From: Hymenopus coronatus | Lineage: Eukaryota > Arthropoda > Insecta > Mantodea > Hymenopodidae | NCBI GenBank assembly: GCA_030762935.1 | Contig: CM060900.1 | Location: 400,553,132 to 400,617,131, forward strand | Direction of reading: 5' to 3' | Length of the DNA: 64,000 nt | Part shown: piece by piece, positions 55,356 through 64,000 of the stretch | Layout: each line of letters starts with the position of its first letter | Position numbering within the stretch: position 1 is the first letter of the stretch | The notes under the pieces: model-generated | The model's database searches: none | Told to the model about the DNA's origin: nothing | What the model saw: only the letters and a program-made list of their open reading frames with translations | Program-made: the position numbers and the translations under genes

Positions 55356-56099
55356 GTCTGCTTAGTGAATTGAATCATGTCAACAAGCGCAAGTTCCCGC
55401 AAAATCCTCTTCATTAAAAATAGCCTCAAGAAAGAAATACTTGGGGGTAAGAACCTGTAGATCTTGAATGATTTCCTTCGTGATGTCGTGATGTCCAATA
55501 ATTGTAAGTTCTTCGGCTATAAAGCTTCACACTGTTCATGCTTAGTGTATTGGAGCCCCATATTGCTGAAAATGGAACTCTTCATCATTGTGTTACTTAT
55601 GTATAAGATTACATGTATGATTGTGTATGTGCATACTTATTGCCCATTCCTGTATTGGCCGAAATTGTTTTAATATATTCTATTTTGTTGCACAAGTCCA
55701 TGCAGAAAGCTAGAATATAAACTAAATGTTGAAAAACAGACTCCTGTATGCTGGACTTAGTATTGCATGCTCTTTGAAAGACCTCACGAAACACAAAAGA
55801 ATGGTGCCTTAGCAGTTAAAAAAGTTCAACTTAAGTGGGCTTGTAGGCAGAAATATCTTCTGAAGGTAAACTCCTTACCATCGCCAAAATAAAGCAGTGT
55901 CATATTACACAGTTATTTTAATACATGTATGTACACTATAACTGTGTCTTTTTAAAAGCAATTTGGTCTTTAAAGAACATTTCGCTTTACTAAATTTTCC
56001 AGACACGATTAAACTTAATGTAGCTTTTTCTCGCTATCCCTTTCAAGAAGCTGTATAAAAACGCATTTAAGTCGAGTATATGACGTTATATTTTGGTGT

Positions 56100-56250
56100 A
56101 GTATTTTTTTTCAGGTGAGCACATTACTCACAACATCAATCAATTTTATTAGAGTTCAAAGTGCTGATATACAGCATTTACGCACTGCTCCAGATTTGAT
56201 ATCCAAATATATTTTACTTCTCAGTTCTTTCATTTTAACAGTTTCTTATT
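56100..56250 (+). promoter_or_regulatory. Candidate recursive splice site (CAG|GTGAG) within GMC intron
   Basis: A pyrimidine tract (ATTTTTTTTCAG, ending 56114) is joined directly to GTGAGCACATT (from 56115), so an acceptor and a donor abut with no exon between them. This is the layout of ratchet points used in stepwise removal of long introns. The GTGAGC part and the next 130 bases copy the true donor region at 55219. It could equally be a non-functional duplication. Confidence 0.4.
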
Positions 56251-56469
56251 TTCTGTGAGTTTTGATGATTTTTAAAAACGAGGAGGTTTTTATTTTTAAA
56301 ACTGTTGTTTATTTCATAGCACAATCTCTATAAAAATAAAGAAACTCTACTGCACCATAACAGAAAATAAGTGTGTATCAAATTTCATTGAAACATCTAT
56401 AACATGATCTTAGAATTAGGTACGTGTAAGTGTTGAAACATAAAAATTGCAGAAAACATTAACAAAATA

Positions 56470-56990
56470 TGTCTTGCTTAGGAAGTGGGTTGCATACTTA
56501 AAATCCACCATGACTGTTATCAGCTTCTTCTTCCTGGATCTCTGCAGCTCTTTTCTTCCTCCTGTTTCTCTGTCTAGCATCATGGGCAAGTGCTTCATGT
56601 TTAATTTCAATACAGGTTTTGCGTTATTCTTCAATCCCTCGCATAACTCTTCTCTTTAATAAGAGGTACTCCAGAACAATTATTTTTGCTGTATTTCCAT
56701 AACTAAATAAAGCAGCAGCATTAGACAATGCTATCCTTACAACTAGATTAAAAACACATACAGTTTGGGGGCACCTCTTCCAAATAAGGGAATTGTAACA
56801 TTCATTTTGATTTTTAGTTTTCCCGTGTAAGCATTTTATTAGTAGTGCAGGCTCACATGGTGTTTGATATGCTTCTGCTAGGCTCTGCGTATGTAGATAG
56901 TTTCCCCAGTTTTTTTCTTTGTCTTTTTTTAAATTATTGCAACAGGCGTTGGAGCAAAGACCTGCTAGTATGTATTTAATGGACAAACAA
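56470..56990 (-). pseudogene. Mutator-like transposase C-terminal remnant
   Basis: Minus-strand text CLHGKTKNQNECYNSLIWKR and CPQTVCVFNLVVRIALSNA resembles the recurring arthropod pattern (MKTQNANES.N..IW..CPK.VFVG...V..AV..A). In another frame an Arg/Lys-rich run (RQRNRRKKRAAEIQEEE) precedes SHGGF and a stop, like the usual basic, Gly-Phe-ending tail. I assign it to the Mutator-like family from memory of this pattern. It is broken and lies in the GMC intron in antisense orientation. Confidence 0.5.
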
Positions 56991-57409
56991 CGCAGGTCCT
57001 AGGTTTTAAAACTTTTTGAAGTATAAAGAATCGTAATTCAGTTATAAAAATTTGGAAACATAAAGCTTAATGTCAACACCATTAAGTTATAATTTTGATT
57101 TTTTCGTTATTTTCTACCTACAGGACCTCCTTACTCAGCCGCCGCACGAAGTTCCTTGGCAATCGTTATTAACAATAACGTGCATTTGATATAAATAAAG
57201 TATTTTTTTAACGAAATCTGAATACTTCTTGCAGTGACTTTTAGTGTTTCAGTTGCCTGACTATACAAAACTATGTAAAAATCAATTAGCACGATTAGGA
57301 TATCAAAGGACATTTTCAGCACATTCAAGATGCAGTGTTATATACAAACTGTATGATATTTTTACTTTCTCTACAGGTACTATGTACATAGTGTATAGAG
57401 AAGGTAATG

Positions 57410-58385
57410 CAATGCACTCAAAAATTTAATACGGAGATTTCACCGAAAATACACCCCCTGAATAAAAAAAAAAATTAGAAAAAGGTCTTTGTGTGCGTCT
57501 TTGGACAGCATAGCTCAAAAATGAAAAGACCGTTAAATACTAAACTTAGTATTTAAGTTTGGTATCTTCCAAGGATACGACGAAGATTTTCAAGAAAATA
57601 CCCCCCCAGCAATCTACCCTTTACATGGAACCTTTTTTCGAAAATTTTGATTTTTTTTCAAAAATGGCTCTAACAATTTTGATTAAAATACCTTATGTAT
57701 AAGATACTTTTATGACAAACGAAGTGTATATCTTGAATTTTCTGGGAATAGCTTCTGATGAGTAATTCTGGATGAATAATTGGCAAACCGTAAGGGATAT
57801 ACGAAAAATTAATACATAAGAAATGTAGGTCTCATTAAAACACACAATTTATGTCATGTTCATTTTTTGTAGAGTTAACCGTTTTCGAGATATTCTGGAT
57901 TATTGGTTTCATTTTTTAGCCACTTAAACTTTTCTCAAACGGGAAGACATCATTTTTCTCGTTTCTCGTTTATTTATTCCTGGCAAGCAAAGAGATAGAA
58001 ATTTCAATTGTTTCACATAGCGACCGGCTTTAAAGGACGAGACTATCGCTTTGCCCGCGCATTTTCTTATTTCCCTTCTACTTACAAGGAAGCTTGTAAT
58101 AAGATTAATTCTGCTTATGTTTATCTTGATTAGCATGATGTAGATAACATATTAATGTTTTGAATGAAAGGTTTATTTACCGAACAGCTAGAGTGCATCA
58201 TATGAATGGAACACATTAGACTTTTCCCTTCTACTTACAAGGAACCAAATAATAAGGAAAATTTCTGCTAATGTTTATCCTGATTATCTTGAAGTAGATA
58301 GAAGAATAAGCTTTTTAACAATAACTTGTTATGGCGATGTAGAGAATGTCATGTGAATGGAAAATATAAGATTTTAAATACAAAA
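57410..58385. repeat. Isolated satellite copy in GMC intron (with internal duplication)
   Basis: Matches the 45.6-49.8 kb array: ACGGAGATTTCACCGAAAAT, TTAAATACTAAACTTAGTAT, TTCCAAGGATACGACGAAGA (the site occupied by the LINE in the array copy), AAAATGGCTCTAACAATTTT, AAGTGTATATCTTGAATTTT, AGAGTTAACCGTTTTCGAGA and TTTATCTTGATTAGCATGA. Its last part, with CCCTTCTACTTACAAGGAA, is present twice, about 146 bases apart (58072 and 58218). Confidence 0.8.
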
Positions 58386-58734
58386 TATGCCGACTGCGTT
58401 TGAAAAAAAACAAAAAACAAACAAACAATGTCTTGCAAAATATAAGGAGGTTTCAGATGCGAGTAATTTCGTTGAAAATCTTCGTACTACATTCTTCACA
58501 GACGTTACACTTAAATGCGGAATTTGATTCTTATCTGACTTCACAGATTTTCAGTTCATGGACGATAGACAAGCAAAGAGACATTTTTGTAATATTACTT
58601 TTCTTTGTATTCAGGGAACTGAAAACGTGTATTGGTTTATAAATTCTTAAAATTGAGCTCTTAGGTGGAAAGCAGCATTTCCCTTATCACTGGTAGAGAA
58701 AATAAAGTCAAGTTTGATGTATTAGGAGTAATCA

Positions 58735-59240
58735 CACGGAGGGGCCTCTTGCAGGAAGTGGAGTACAGTAGCGCATACAGACCATAGTGCCTCAAACATG
58801 ACCCTTTGGGGTGGGGGGCTGAAGGAGAGACTAGAAGGCGACTGGATCTCGATGACGATATGCGCTAGCAAGAACGGCTTCCAAATGGTTCTAACATGAC
58901 GCCAATCCTGGCCCCGGTTAGCTCTACCTGATACACCCGCAGCATGGGAGCTCCGGGAATAAGCGAGACAGCTCCCAGGAATCCCGCCAAAAACCTGGGG
59001 GAAATCTTTACATAGCGCAAATTCCACCGTCCTGCCACAACACACCAACTGTTATCGTCTGGTCCTACAACCTTGAAACAAATGAGAGGAAATGATGGGG
59101 ACATAAAATTATTGAATGTGGTAGAAGGGGAACCGCCCTGGATTCGCCTACAGACCGGGAAAAGCAACGAAAGAGCTCGTGGCCAGAGTGGCCAAGACCT
59201 CCATAATGGAGCCTCACACGTTACCGCAGAGCCATCTTCA
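58735..59240 (-). mobile_element. Long tRNA-headed SINE (about 540-bp family, variant), inverted
   Basis: In minus orientation the head reads CGATGAAGATGGCTCTGCGG (A-box start), then GTAACGTGTGAGGCTCCATT. The B box region has decayed. The body retains only general similarity to the other copies (a TTTCCTCTCATTTGTTTC stretch and a GGTGTGTTGTGGCAGGACGG part in place of GTTTCGTGGCATATGGCAG). It lies in the GMC intron. Confidence 0.6.
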
Positions 59241-59559
59241 TCGTTAATTTGATATATTGCAGTCTCAATACTTTCTCTACCATAATAGCTGCTCTTCAGA
59301 TATACTAAAATGAGTAGGTATATACCATTATTTTAAAGAGAATTGCGAGTAAGTGTATGTGTGTGCGTGCGCGGTAACCACTCATCAGTCGGTCGATTTT
59401 CCTTTTGGAAATGATAAATTTGGTAGAAAAGGTTGCAATATACATCTTATCATAGGTACCCAGAAGCTTACAAGTGGAGGTAGCCAAACTTTTATACCCT
59501 ATTATATGCTCTTGGTATGAGCTCAGGAGAACGGTCATGCAGCTATCCAGTTATTGACG

Positions 59560-59605
59560 TTTGTTGTGATGGTAGTGGTGGCGGCGAAGGTGGCGGTGGT
59601 GGTTC
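59560..59605. repeat. (GGTGGC)n-like minisatellite patch
   Basis: A short GT/GGC-rich stretch TGGTAGTGGTGGCGGCGAAG and on. The Gly-rich open frame across it is not taken as a gene. Confidence 0.6.
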
Positions 59606-59819
59606 TCCTAGGGTACTTCTTGTAATTTATGCAATTATCTCGCAGTTTTGTTTCTTTTCATGTGCAATACGATTCTTTTGGTTCTTCGTTATATTTTGAT
59701 CCTGTAATAAAGTATTTCGTAGTGTTGTCTTTTCCTATTGTTTTCTTGCTGTTGGCGACCGGCCATAGCAATTTGGAAGTAAACGAAACATAGGTTATAA
59801 TTCCATGCCATTGGTGATT

Positions 59820-59905
59820 GCTTTTAGTAGTATTTAACGCTCGTTCTTACTGCACATGGCACCACAGGCGATGGGCACTGGTAACACATACAATGCAATG
59901 ATTTT
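59820..59905 (-). mobile_element. SINE tail fragment (246-bp family)
   Basis: TTTTAGTAGTATTTAACGCT, then GCACATGGCACCACAGGCGA resembles the tail of the SINE at 27668 (GGTAGTGTTTAACGCCCAC and GTGGCACCGCAGGCGGTGA). The tRNA-like head is absent. Confidence 0.5.
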
Positions 59906-60185
59906 GGTAATGGAAATCTGGGAAGGAAACATCCCCGAGATTTAAGTTTAGAGTATCTCCCCGGCATTTGCTCGTTATGGAGTGAGAAAACCTGAAAAAA
60001 AAATCTGAGTCAGGAAGGAGTGTATTGGCAGGAAGATAGTGGTGATAGCGGTGGTGGTGATTTTGATGGCCATATGTTGGTTATTAATCTGTATTAACTG
60101 TACTATGGAGAAGGAATTAAAACACTTGGTTTGTTGTTGTTGTTGTTTTAAAATCCACTCAAAATACCTTCTGTTTACTGTGTAG

Positions 60186-61797
60186 GTTGTCCGAGATAAA
60201 AGAATGGCGGATCCTGCTCTTGGAGGCTGGGTACCAAGAGCCGTTAGCTACATCTGTTCCCGCACTGGTTCCATTCCTGAATGTGGAAAACGAAGAGCTT
60301 TGCTGGACCTTCAGAACAGAACCTGAACCTACCTCCTGTAGAGGACAGTCTTGTGAATGGCGTAGAGGGAAGGTTTTGGGTGGAACAAGCGCCATTAACT
60401 GCATGCGATATGCTCGCGGCCACCCTTCAGATTTCGATCATTGGGCTGATTTAGGAAACTCTGGGTGGTCGTATAACAATACTCTGAAGTACTTCAAGAA
60501 ATCTGAAAATAATTTGGACCTAACTTGTAGCAACGACCTTCATGGCACCGGAGGCTATCTCAATGTTCAAACATTTCCATACCAGGACATAAATGTGATT
60601 GCGTTTCTGGAAGCTTTCAAAGAAGTAGGTTTTACACATTTTGAATGCAGTAATGGTCACGTAAAAGGAGTAACACTGACTCAGGCTACTTCTAAAGATG
60701 GACTACGATGCAGTACAAGCAATGCTTTTCTTGAACCTATTAGATATGCTAGACCCAATCTCCATATAATTACTAATGCAATAGTTACAAAAATTTTAAT
60801 TGATTCCGTAACGAAAAGAGCATTTGGCGTAGAATACATGTTAAATTCAAATACAAGAATTCTCCGGGATGTTTACGCTACGAAGGAAATCATTCTATGT
60901 GCAGGGACAATAAATAGTCCGCAACTGCTCATGCTTTCTGGTATAGGCCCACGTGAATTCCTCGAACCTTTGGATATACCTGTTGTAACTGAACTCAAAG
61001 TGGGATATAATCTTCAGGATCATGTTGTGGCTGGAGGCATAACCATGAACCTAACTTGGACATCAACTTTGCCTAAAAGCAGTGATGAAAGGTTTTGGGA
61101 TATAAAGGAATTCCTATTCAATAAAAGAGGGCCTTTATCTTCACCAGGAACAGCTCAAGTTCTGGCATTTTATAGATCAAAACAAGCAGATTTTGAAGGT
61201 CCAGATCTGCGTTTTTTCCTTAAGTCATCTTTGACAAGTTCTTCTCCTACCTTTAAGGAACCATCATCATATTATAATCAGGTAACTATTGTACCAACAC
61301 TTTGTAAGCCAAGAAGCAAAGGAATCATTTACATAAACTCTACGAATCCGTTTGTTCAACCTAAAATTAAACCAAACTTTCTATCTAACATCAATGATAT
61401 AGAAGCTTTAGTAGAAGGATTTCAAGTAGCATTAATGGTTGCTCAGACCGACATTTACCATAAATTAGGGTACAAACCGAATCTGACACCTTCTCCCCCA
61501 TGTGGGCATCTGCCTTTTGGAACCAAAATGTACTGGAGATGTATTATTGCAGGAAATGCGAGATCGTCTTGCCACGCTACTGGCACATGCAAGATGGGAC
61601 CACAGTCTGATCCATGGGCTGTAGTGGATCCAGAGCTTAGAGTATACGGTGTTAAGGGTTTAAGAGTCATGGATGCGTCAATAATACCTTCTCTCCCTAG
61701 TGGTAATTTGAATGCTCCCGTCATTATGGTTGCTGAAAAAGGTTCGGATTTAATAAAAATGACTTGGCTAAAGAATCTCGATTTGCATTTGAGCTGA
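60186..61797 (+). CDS. GMC oxidoreductase (glucose-dehydrogenase-like flavoenzyme), exon 2
   Basis: The acceptor is TTTACTGTGTAG (60185). The first G completes Arg 64, and the protein goes on LSEIKEWRILLLEAG (the glutamate of LLEAG, residue 77, contacts the FAD ribose in this family). GMC signature 1, RGKVLGGTSAINCMRYARG, is at residues 124-142. GMC signature 2, AGTINSPQLLMLSGIGP, is at 303-319. VGYNLQDHV is at 336-344. The C-terminal catalytic block CHATGTCKMG is at 526-535 with the active-site His at 527, and GNLNAPVIMVAEKG, with the second catalytic-pair position, is at 570-583. It ends at TGA 61795-61797. No frameshift or stop interrupts it, so it is likely functional. Multiple GMC paralogues are usual in arthropods, but no second copy is in the window. 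Confidence 0.95.
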
Positions 61798-63286
61798 AAT
61801 CTTTTCACTGCCTTGTCATAAGTAGGGCTGCAACTCTTAGGAAAATTAATCTTTTAAATAACGTTATTTAAACAGTTTCTCACTATTTTTCAAGACAACC
61901 TTTAGATTTAGATTAAGATATATTTAGGGAAAGGCAGGGCAGGAGGAATCACTATATTTTGAAGGGCCTTTGTGTTGGACCTATAACATTTGACTCAGAA
62001 AGCTTTTAAACTCTCTGTAGACTTCTAGTATCAATTAAAATTTTTAAACAGCATATTACTGCTGTATAACTACAGAGTAATACACAGCTCTCTAAATATC
62101 AGCAATGATTCCTTTTACCCATGATGTTATGGGAAAAAGAATCAGGGTTTAGAGCGAAAGGAATCGTAGATAAAAATAAGTGCATTGCAAACGCAAAGTC
62201 TGTATTAAATTTACCAGATTAGAGTATTTTTGCATCAATAAGCTGATTCAACACGTTTCCTAAGAAAGTTCATTTTCCTCCTTCAATGTCGTCCTTACCG
62301 GAAGGCTAAGATTAGTCGCAATTAATATTTTTATTTCTAATCCTTAAAGAAATTAGCATTCCTCTTGTCAAATTCCATTTGTAAGAAGTTTCACCTCAGG
62401 ACAGTATTGGAAGTGATGATATCAAGTTAGCGTCAAACCCTCGCATATCCTTAATGGATGCAGTAATACTTGATTAGCATTTAAAAAGTAATTCCAACTT
62501 TACACCATGCAATTCTAATTATCAGGAATGAACAAATTACAAAAAGAAAAGTGTCTGATACGAATTACTGGTGCTTACTTCGACTTCCACTCACGAGTAA
62601 TGTTCTCAGGTAACACTATCCACTGCTGCCATTCTTCTAGTTAAATACTATTAAATGTATTTATGTAAATCCTTTTTTCCACGTGGTTCCCTTTGCCCTG
62701 CCTCCCTATACTGAATAATATGGCATAAGGTGCTAGTAAACGAATTGTATACCCATTTATTATTTCCCCATATTTATTTCACAGTTTACGGTTTTTAATT
62801 AAAGAGCCCCTTAGAAGAGTTGCAGGGGGAACATTTGCAATAACCAACATGTTTTCAGTGTAACATTAGCAGAGAAATGCGCTTTATTTACAAGTTTGAG
62901 TTTCTGTTTTGTTTTTAGGGAAAACCCTCTCCCTTTCCTATATTCTTGTTGTTGAACATTATAACATTTAACAACAAATCATGCCATAAAGTATATACTC
63001 AAAACGCCTTAAATTTTGAAAGTGTTTAATGTCAGATGTTTAAAATAAAATCTGATGTATTACAATGTAATGACTTTCTTGGTATACAGGGGGCTGATAT
63101 TACAGTCAAGTGTTCCACATATCCCTCCCTGCCTTGGTGTTGCATACTCTTCGTATGAACTCAAGAGAAAACACATGACAGGTGTTGTTACATTTTGTGC
63201 ACTCTGTGAGCGAAAATATATGTTTATTGCCTAAAATGAGTGTTGTTATTAGGGAAACCATGACCCATTTACATATTAAATTCAAA
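61798..63286. other. 3' flank of GMC gene
   Basis: Presumed 3' untranslated region and intergenic DNA. The nearest clear AATAAA-type hexamer is near 63045, over 1.2 kb after the stop, and might not be the one used. No other gene recognised. Confidence 0.5.
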
Positions 63287-63349
63287 GCAAAGTGGGAAAT
63301 TAAAATCTTAATGAGGAAGCAAAGTGGGAAATTAAAATCTTAATGAGGA
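63287..63349. repeat. 32-bp tandem duplication
   Basis: GCAAAGTGGGAAATTAAAAT and the following 11 bases occur twice in direct succession (63287-63318 and 63319-63349). Confidence 0.95.
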
Positions 63350-63439
63350 CTGGCGTTGGTAGCAAGAAAATATGGCGGCGTGTCACTTCTACTACGTTCT
63401 GCATACGTGCAGCTTACTTATTTGTGTGTGCAGGGTATA

Positions 63440-63985
63440 CAAAGGAGTGAGACATCTCGCGCACTGCGATTACGGAAGTTCTATTACAGCTACCACCACC
63501 CAGGAGAAAGGAGTGAAGTGAAGGAACCTCAGGAGGCAACATGTCACCAGGCGCGCACAAGTCCTTTGTAGTTTCTGGCTCGAAGACCTGTCCCCCCTAT
63601 TGGAGCTATCCAGATAGATAGATAGAGAGAGAGAGAAAGAGAGAGAAGGAGAGAGATCGATTAAAGATCTGTCAACCAAGATGCCCTTTGGTGTACACGG
63701 GGAGTACCTACTCTTTTCTTTGGGCAAACATCTGCCCAATCTATCTGGCACCACTACATGCCACGAAACCTAGAAGCACACTTAAACAGAAAAGGAGACG
63801 GAACGAAAGGGAAATTGTGGAAAGAATATTATGATGGATCAAAAACTACTCCCGCATTCGCCTAGGGACCAAGGAAAACCAAGAAACATTCAAGGTCCGA
63901 ATTGGCGGCTCAACCAGAATCAAATCAGGGACCTTAAGAATGTGAGTCTCACACGTTAGCGAGGAATTACTTCCCTTAGTCAGAT
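63440..63985 (-). mobile_element. Long tRNA-headed SINE (about 540-bp family), inverted
   Basis: The minus-strand head near 63965-63910 reads CGTGTGAGACTCACATTCTT (A-box part), then a B-box-like CTGATTTGATTCTGGTTGAG. The body contains TGCGGGAGTAGTTTTTGATC, TTTCCCTTTCGTTCCG, TAGGTTTCGTGGCATGTAG and, at the far end, TTGCCTCCTGAGGTTCCTTC. A GA-rich run (63610-63660) has expanded or inserted inside it. It may continue to the window end. Confidence 0.7.
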
Positions 63986-64000
63986 GTATATAACTTAAAA

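Noticed and set aside
47411..58136. Short similar minus-strand frames in the satellite copies (around 47.4, 49.5 and 57.9 kb) as a gene family
   Set aside because: Their likeness follows from the shared repeat DNA. The frames start and stop at different places and are not conserved as protein.
59517..59699. Small Gly-rich protein in the GMC intron
   Set aside because: The Gly run comes from a short GGTGGC-like repeat. No splice sites or family match.
1..64000. CRISPR array, prokaryotic operon, rRNA genes
   Set aside because: No regularly spaced short repeats with unique spacers, no closely spaced bacterial-type genes and no rRNA sequence were seen. Spliced genes and SINEs show that the DNA is eukaryotic.

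Overview
This is a nuclear window from an AT-rich, intron-rich invertebrate, most likely an arthropod. The evidence is: spliced genes with canonical GT-AG introns of 2 to 12 kb; a patched-domain gene and a GMC oxidoreductase of arthropod type; several tRNA-derived SINE families; and many mariner, Tc1, hAT, pogo, I/Jockey-like LINE and Penelope-like (PLE) remnants. The transposon repertoire would fit a chelicerate or another large-genome arthropod, but nothing here fixes the species. I see no bacterial genes, CRISPR array, rRNA gene or intact tRNA gene.

Two host genes are supported, both on the + strand. (1) The last four exons of a patched-domain-containing (PTCHD/PTR-type) membrane protein gene lie at 3954-22037. 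Their splice phases join perfectly. The 5' part of the gene lies outside the window or is not recognisable in it. (2) A GMC oxidoreductase (glucose-dehydrogenase-like flavoenzyme) gene lies at 55028-61797. It has two coding exons separated by a 4,967-bp intron and encodes 600 residues with the FAD-binding and catalytic motifs intact.

The rest is mobile-element debris, layered by nested insertion. 0.5-3.1 kb: hAT (ZMYM1-like) transposase remnant. 4.97-6.68 kb: Tc1-like element with both inverted repeats. 9.0-10.2 kb: degraded copy of a repeat-borne ORF family of unknown function. 11.9-12.9 kb: short hAT element with an 8-bp target duplication. 14.2-19.6 kb: mariner split by an I-like LINE that has lost its reverse transcriptase domain, and by a fold-back SINE. 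22.4-33.2 kb: several PLE fragments, a second mariner carrying a SINE, and a LINE 3' fragment. 33-41 kb: mostly featureless AT-rich DNA with microsatellites. 41-49.8 kb: SINEs, LINE 3' ends and a degenerate tandem array of a roughly 0.75-kb satellite interrupted by a Jockey-like LINE tail. 49.8-51.2 kb: pogo/Tigger element. 51.7-54.2 kb: long tRNA-derived SINEs. The intron of the GMC gene contains a Mutator-like remnant, another satellite copy and a SINE.

I did not find a convincing new multi-gene system. The most interesting signals are: a CAG|GTGAG site inside the GMC intron, where a copy of the intron's own 5' end starts exactly at the GT (candidate recursive splice site or intron-internal duplication); the precise loss of the RT domain from the I-like LINE; hammerhead-ribozyme-like remnants linked to PLEs; a fold-back SINE with tRNA-like arms; and a family of unusually long (about 540 bp) tRNA-headed SINEs. 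All boundaries of degraded elements are approximate unless a target-site duplication is given.
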